Source of the DNA: Cyclina sinensis
Lineage: Eukaryota > Mollusca > Bivalvia > Venerida > Veneridae
Assembly: GCA_012932295.1 (NCBI GenBank)
Contig: JAAONU010000011.1
Location: forward strand, 39,930,352 to 39,994,351
Reading direction: 5' to 3'
Length of the DNA: 64,000 nucleotides
Shown in pieces: positions 57,898 to 64,000 of the stretch. The stretch's first letter is position 1, and each line of letters begins with the position of its first letter. The notes beneath the pieces were generated by a model that was not told where the DNA came from, searched no databases, and worked only from the letters and a program-made list of their open reading frames with translations. The position numbers and the translations under genes were made by a program.

Positions 57898-58339
57898 GTA
57901 AATATATATTTATTAAGGACAAACCTTCTCTCTTAGGATATTCAATTTTGTTGATCCATAAGTGCAAAAATACGCTTGAGTGAAATTTAAAAAATAAAAA
58001 CATGGCGTCTTTTTGTAAACTGCAAAGTTGACTATGAAAATAAGTCTAGTAAAATCGAATGAATTCGTTTGCAATTAAACTATTTTTAAACACTGACATG
58101 ACGTCGAAGCTGAAATGTCAATTTGTTGGAACAACAAATACTTTGATTGGCGAGATTGTATCATCGTTCTATCACCACAAGATCGACAAAAAACGAATTT
58201 GTCGATTAAGCACGTTTTATAGGCTTTTCAATGTTTTATTGTCGGAAGTCGACCAGAAATCAGTTAATATTTTTTATACGAGTGAACTTGATACTGAGGT
58301 TATAGGTAAAACATCAATATAGTTATAAACGTGTTTCAA

Positions 58340-58650
58340 ACGCTTTTGTCTGAGCTCGACATAGCTGTCTCAATGGCAGTTCGGTGTACGTATGTGCGTT
58401 AGTGCGTGCGTGCGTCCGTCCGTCCGACTTTGCTTTTCCGGACCATAACTTCTCCATGCATTGAATAATATTTAAATACCTTGGCACTTTGTTCAGCTTA
58501 GTAATACGTTGAGTCGCACGCAAGACCCGCAACCATAGCTTTAAGGTCAAGGTCACAGTGACATATTTGTTTACATATATACAAACAGACTATATATCAC
58601 AGACTTCAAACTTTGTCAGTAGATAAATCCTGGTAAGGTGGAGTGCATTG
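58340..58650 (+). repeat. Fragment of a dispersed repeat with GTCCGTCC tract
   Basis: TGCGTGCGTGCGTCCGTCCG, then CTTTTCCGGACCATAACTTC and TTAAGGTCAAGGTCACAGTG, are phrases I recognise as typical of bivalve dispersed repeats. There is no coding content, and the ends are not clear. Confidence 0.55.
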
Positions 58651-59307
58651 TGCAAGAACAAAAAGTCTGGCTCATTTATATCTATAATTATTCTCCTTAA
58701 TTGATTTTTTTCATCCGGAGAAACTGTATAACTATAATAGTTATCTTTGTGGCAACTTCACTTGTTTGCTCGTGGGCATCTAGTTTTTTCCCCCTGTTAA
58801 CTTGCAGAGGTGGCATTAGAACGTTTTTCTAGACTTAAAAAAGTCCTCTTCATGAGATTATTCACGTCATATTTGAGATTCGACACCGTTTTTTCTCAGG
58901 TTTGTCTAAAGACCTTTTTCAACTTTTTTGTTTTTTGAAATAGCTACGTTTAATTAATGCTGTATCGTAAGCACTTTCTTTACCATTTGAAATCTGGTAA
59001 ATCTAAGTTGACCAAAACAGCTAAAATTATGGAGAGTTAGTAATAAAATTTGGAAAAAAAACGTTTTAGATTTTCTAAAGTATTAAATGCATTAAACAAC
59101 TTAATTGATAGATAATATAAAAAAGCATACGTATTTTTCTGTTCAATTAAGGATTAAAATGAAAATTTAAACATGGTTACTTTAAAACATTTGATATTTC
59201 CCTGGATTCTGTTTATGTTCTACAGAAAAGACTTTTTACCTGGACGTCTGTATGAATAACTTCAACTTTAAATAAGCAAAAGTCTTAAATTTGATTTATT
59301 TATAAAC

Positions 59308-59308
<1 letters not shown>

Positions 59309-59340
<32 letters not shown>
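59309..59340. repeat. T32 homopolymer
   Basis: An uninterrupted T run lies directly next to the start of the LINE fragment that follows. It could be the reversed poly(A) of another retro-insertion. Confidence 0.9.
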
Positions 59341-59985
59341 CGTAATAACAATGATTTTAATGAATATATTAATAAAGAAATCACAGAAAATGATATTGAA
59401 AAGGCTGTAAAAATGCTGAAAAACAATAAATCTTGTGGCTATGACCAAATAGTAAATGAGCAGATAAAAGCGTCTTATAAAGATATGAAACAAATTTATA
59501 TTAAACTTTTTAATCTGGTATTCGATACAGGTGTAATTCCCGAAGCGTGGACAATTGGTATTATAAATCCAATTTATAAGAATAAAGGTGATGCGTCTAA
59601 ACCAGAAAATTATAGACCAATTACACTTCTAAGTTGTCTTGGTAAACTTTTCACATGTATTATAAACAACAGATTAACAAACTTCATAGAATCTAATAAT
59701 ATACTTGATAATTGTCAAGCTGGTTTTAGACAAGGTTACTCAACCTCAGACAACATGTTTATACTACAGCATATGATACAGTTTCTAAATAATAATAAAA
59801 CCAAATTGTGCTGTGCTTTTATCGACCTCAAACAGGCATTTGATACTGTCTGGAGAAAAGGTCTCTGGGACAAATTACTTAATATACGCATTAATGGTAA
59901 ATGTTTCAATCTGATTAAAAATATGTACAATAATATCAAGTCGTGTGTTTCCAAGAACTCTGAGTTATCCAATTTCTTTTTTTTT
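59341..59985 (+). mobile_element. LINE reverse-transcriptase fragment (jockey/CR1-like)
   Basis: The plus frame encodes fingers/palm motifs of a non-LTR reverse transcriptase: KMLKNNKSCGYDQIVNEQIK, NPIYKNKGDASKPENYRPIT, LLSCLGKLFTCIINNRL, QAGFRQGYSTSDNMF and AFIDLKQAFDTVWRKGLWDK. It stops before the RQGDP and catalytic FADD boxes, where a poly-T followed by the minus-strand LINE begins. Both the endonuclease and the 3' half are missing. It is related in layout to the 6.4-10.0 kb LINE but not a close copy. Confidence 0.88.
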
Positions 59986-62900
59986 TTTTGTTCGGGTCCC
60001 TTTTTATCGGTAAACCCCATTTATTTTCCCCGTCATAGGTACAGAGAAGGTCGGGGTTCCCTCTCTGCCCTTACAATATTTTCAATTGCATAAGTCAATG
60101 ATAAAGTGAACATTTAAACATATACGATAGATATAAATACATCAACACTGTAAATGAGGAAAATCAAAATAATTTAAGTTTTAAATTCTATAACAAGGGA
60201 CTCGATTTTTTTATGTGTGTGTATTACATTTTTCTGTAGGATTTAGTCACAGAAATCATTAAAAATACCATCAAATCTTAAAAAAGTTTAGCAAAGTACA
60301 ATGATGTTAAAATGACAGAAATGTCAAGAGGTTATCAAATTCAATACATCGCCAAGAACATTTTGAAGTTTTTCATTGTGCCGGCTACACTGTAAAATAT
60401 AACAGCGGCTTTTAAGTTTTTGTTTTATATAGTTTTTAAAATGATGTATAGTAAGGTAATTTAAACAATGGTCGGAAAATTTGGATTTATAGATAAAATA
60501 TTTTAACAGAACAAGCAGAAAAAGCGTGACTTCGTTTAATCTGTTTGCGTTAAGCAAAAATTCCTTTTGATTGTTCGGAAGAATAATATTTAGTGTCTCG
60601 TTCATCCAGTTTCTTACAGAAATTGTAAAGGTGGTTACTTGAGGACATTCACAAAATAAATGAAAGGTAGTTTCTGCAACATTATTACAATATGAGCATC
60701 TATCATTTTGTTGTTTATTTATTTTAAAAAGGAAAGAGTTTGTTGTAAGAATATTGTGATTTATTTTAAATTGAAAATTTCGTAGTTTAACTTCGTCTAT
60801 CATTGTAACATTTTTATATATGTTCCTATATTCTTGTTCCGTTATATTACCTAATTTGTTCGTCCATTTTTCATGTTGAACCAAGGTGCCTGTCTCGGCT
60901 ATTACATCGTAAAAAACTCTTGTACCTTTAGTTGATTTCAATACATACTTTAAATATGGGTTTAAACACATGCTGTTTTTTAACTCTCTAACTTTTGTTT
61001 TATTGCTACTTATAAGATCTTTCCATGTTCGTGGAATATTTAAAAGAAGTCTCGTATAGTCTAAGTACGTCCCTCTCATATTGTATATGTTTTTGAGCTG
61101 ATTAAAAGTGTAAAAGTTTCCATTCTCGTCAACCAAATCAACAATCTGAATAATTTTTTTTCATACCATTCTTTAAAAAATAATAAATGATCATCAAAGT
61201 GTCCGTTATACCACAAGGGTGAGAATAATACGTCCTGAAAATCTCTTATTTCAACTTTATCGCAAAACGTAAATAAACTAGCTAAAGTATCTCTCCAAAA
61301 TGGATTTTTAAGTTCAAGAGTAAGTTGTTTGGAATACAAATGACCAAGACAAAATACATCTATATATCTGAATTTTATCAAACTGATCCAGCTTGAAGAA
61401 ATGTTATGCTCAAATAGCAACATTCGCTTAAACCATGATAATTTCAGACTAAATATGAATGACTTAAGATCAATCATACCTAATCCTCCTGCATCGACTC
61501 TTTTAACCGAGAAAACTCTTTTGATTTTATCAGGTCCATTATTCCAAATAAATTTGTACATTTTCTTTTCAAGGTCCATGAGTAAGTTCTGTGGTGGGTT
61601 TGGTAAAGCAATGAATAAATGTATAAATTGGGCTAATATCAAAGACTTACAAATAGTAACTTTTCCAAAATATGTCAAGGATCTTTTTGACCAAATTCGA
61701 ATAATATTTTCGCATTTTTGAAGGACTGGTATATAATTCAAATTCCATATATCAGATACATCTGCATTAAAAAGTACGCCTAAAATTTTTACAGGTTCTC
61801 TTGTCCAATCTAAAGAGATGTCTTCACATAACTTTTCGGCTGAACCACATTTAGCTCCGAACCAAATAGCTTTCGTTTTTTCTACATTTATTTTCAAACC
61901 AGACATTTTATAGAACTGATCAAGAATTCTTAGACATGCTCGAAGAGATAATTCGGTTCCATTTAAAAATATTTGTGTATCATCAGCATATTGGCTTAAC
62001 TTATAATGATTTGTTCCTATAATAATACCTTTTATATCATTATTATTTCTTATCATATAACCTAAAACTTCACAGCAAAGAATAAATATATAAGGAGAGA
62101 TTGGATCACCTTGTCTGCACCCTCGTGATATTTTAAAGAAGTTTGATAAGTATCCATTTTGTAAAATGCAAGTTTCGGCACCATTTTGAAATAATTTGAT
62201 CCAGTTAGTAAAAGAAGGTCCAAAATTGTAGAATTTTAGAACATTATGGATGAATTTCCAGGATAAGGAGTCAAAAGCTTGTTGAAAGTCTATTGACAGC
62301 ATTAAACCATCCTGTTGTTGTTGTTTTGTTTCAAATAGAATGTCATAAATAATTCGAATATTTTCCCCAATATATCTCCCTGCAATAAAACCTTTCTGAT
62401 CTGCATGTATTATGTCATAAAGCACTTTCTTAAGACGATTTGCAATTGCGGACGATGCCAATTTATAAATAACATTTAAAAGTGAAATAGGTCTCCAGTT
62501 TTTTAAGAGAAGCTTATTTTTATTGGGTTTAGGTAAACAGGTTATCACTCCTTGAACTTGAGTAACTGACAATTGACCAATTCTATATGAATAATTTAGT
62601 GAATCCAAAATAAAAATTCCCAACTCTTTCCAAAAGTATTTAAAAAATTCTACTGTATATCCATCAAGACCTGGGCTTTTATCGTTTTTCATTTTTGAAA
62701 TTACCGTAGTAAGCTCGTCTAAAGTTAATTCACCTTCCAGATTTTGTTGTTGCCTATTAGATAACCGTTTGGGATTTTGACCAATTACATTTTCTAAGGG
62801 AGTGTTTACAACCTGAAATTCATCTCTATAAAGAATTTCGTAGTAATGTTTTTGGTAATTTAATATATTTTCTTCTGAAACATACTCGTTCCCAAAATCG

Positions 62901-63560
62901 TCTACAAGTTTATTTATTGTTTTATTCAAGTATTGTCTCTTTTCTAAATTAAAAAAATAATTTGTTGGTTTTTCACCTAAACCCTCATACCAACATTTTG
63001 ATCTCAACATAACTCCTTCTAATTTTATTTTTCTAATATTTTCTATCTTTTTTTCATATCAGACAATTCATTTATTACACTTATATCAACATTTTGGTGA
63101 TTTAACTCAATACAGTTTTCTAATTTTTCTATATTTTTTTCTAATTCCTCTTCCTCTTTAATTTGCTGCTTTTTCTTTTTAGAACTATATTTTATAGATT
63201 CTCCTCGTAAGACTACTAAAAATGTTTCCAAAAATAGTTGTTTATTTATATTCAACGGTAGTGATTGGCCCCTTTCTACATGTTCTATATTAAAATTGTC
63301 GCTGCCTGTGTAATGCTGTCTAACTAGATTTTGTAGAGTGGTTCTTACAAGTTCTTTATACACATCATCCTTTAAAAGTGAATTATTAAATTTCCAGTAT
63401 CCTGGACCGCGTTTAATTTCATTCAGTTTCATTTTTAATAAAACGCCTTTATGATCAGTTCTGTATCCGATAACTATTTTAGTATTTGTTACAAAGTTGT
63501 ACATATCTTTACTTATAACAAAAAAATCAAGACGCGAAACAGTTTTTATTACCGTTTCCG
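59979..63560 (-). mobile_element. L1/Tx1-like LINE, 5'-truncated, with frameshifts
   Basis: The minus strand starts in the last part of an APE endonuclease (SRLDFFVISKDM, YRTDHKGVLL, GPGYWKFNNSLL; frame to 63043). It continues in a second frame (63010-61076) with LRSKCWYEGLGEKPTNYFFN, GLDGYTVEFFKYFWKELGIF, NWRPISLLNVIYK, LSIDFQQAFDSLSW, GCRQGDPISPYIF and the catalytic QYADDTQIF. A third frame (61136-60324) ends it with a Cys/His knuckle (CSYCNNVAETTFHLFCECPQ). The two frame changes fall at T runs (about 63046-63053 and 61153-61160 on the plus strand), so they may be real decay or sequencing error. A 3' UTR of about 330 bp leads to a poly(A), seen as plus-strand T run near 59979-59989. No target-site duplication was found. 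Confidence 0.88.
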
Positions 63561-64000
63561 AGTGTCAGCATGATATATCTAATTTGGAAAGGTTTTCAAG
63601 CCGTAGAACTGCTTGGAAGAACACATTTTTTTCAATATATATTGAATTGATATTTGAAATAAAACTTTTTAAGACTTTCATCAACGCATTTACTCATTTA
63701 ATATACTGTATTACACAATCATTTTTCCTCACGGTAAATGCGTTACCCTCTTGTCATGTCCTTGGCTTGATTTCCATCATTTAAAGTTTCTGAAAATAAA
63801 TGAACAATGGGTAACTTTAAAAACGTCACTTTGTATATTCATATAGAATTTATGATGGGCATTAGCCTACACGGGCAGAACTTTAGAACCAACAGCTAAA
63901 ATAGAAGATTCCTAAGTTTTAAGATAATCGACAAAACGATTGTTTAAAAAAACATGAAGATTTTGTAAAGTTACAGAAAACAGTAAAGCCTGGTCTATCT
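63561..64000. other. Right window edge, nothing recognised
   Basis: Upstream of the LINE truncation point no endonuclease sequence continues in any minus frame, and no host exon is supported. Confidence 0.45.

Noticed and set aside
58059..58322. 87-codon frame after the lectin-like exon 3, ending in a phase-1 donor-like GTAAAA
   Set aside because: No acceptor in the matching phase was found at its left edge (nearby AGs give the wrong phase or a stop), and it shows no lectin motifs.
59226..59275. Possible terminal exon after TTCTACAG reading EKTFYLDVCMNNFNFK and stop
   Set aside because: The phase fits, but it is too short and lacks the WxG/Cys pattern needed to complete a lectin fold; it may be chance.
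61401..61721. 106-codon plus frame opposite the L1-like LINE, and similar plus frames in 7.2-9.6 kb
   Set aside because: They are antisense shadows of the LINE reverse-transcriptase and endonuclease frames.

Overview
The window is animal nuclear DNA, most likely from a bivalve mollusc. It is AT-rich, its genes are small and intron-split with GT-AG junctions, and it is dense in interspersed and tandem repeats. Three features point to a bivalve: clustered C1q-domain genes without collagen, a CYP2-like P450, and dispersed repeats of a type common in bivalve genomes (elements opening with GCTCACC and closing on a GGGCC hairpin, and tRNA-headed SINEs with a GAGACGTTAAACC core). The bivalve call rests on gene content and recalled repeat motifs, not on a database search.

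Layout. Bases 1-25,300 contain no convincing host gene. They hold microsatellites, a long family of ~157-bp tandem units (4.7-6.1 kb), a minus-strand LINE with a nearly intact endonuclease/reverse-transcriptase frame (6.4-10.0 kb), a second tandem-unit element (10.1-10.8 kb), decayed coding remnants (12.3-13.9 kb), a 30-bp minisatellite (13.9-14.8 kb), a LINE 3' fragment (15.2-16.05 kb), several SINEs, two hAT-like and one TTAA-type MITE, and a 1.7-kb composite repeat (20.9-22.6 kb).

Bases 25,353-39,919 (+) encode a complete eight-exon microsomal cytochrome P450. The splice phases close exactly to a 505-codon frame. Its introns carry three large tandem arrays, foldback elements and SINEs. One array runs directly into the splice acceptor of exon 5. 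The protein keeps the heme Cys and ExxR but has Asn in place of the usual C-helix Trp and I-helix Thr.

Bases 42,093-50,983 hold three secreted C1q-domain genes (one minus, two plus). Each consists of signal peptide, short coiled coil and globular C1q head, with no collagen stalk. All three have a TATA-like element 61-65 nt upstream of the ATG. The minus-strand member has an extra intron inside the C1q domain.

Bases 54,502-57,897 (+) hold the first three exons of a probable secreted PAN/apple-like plus C-type-lectin-like protein; the rest was not found. The right end (59.3-63.6 kb) is a plus-strand LINE fragment abutted by a minus-strand L1/Tx1-type LINE with frameshifts.

The C1q and lectin-like genes together suggest an immune-recognition neighbourhood (inference). 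The P450 next to them has no visible functional link.
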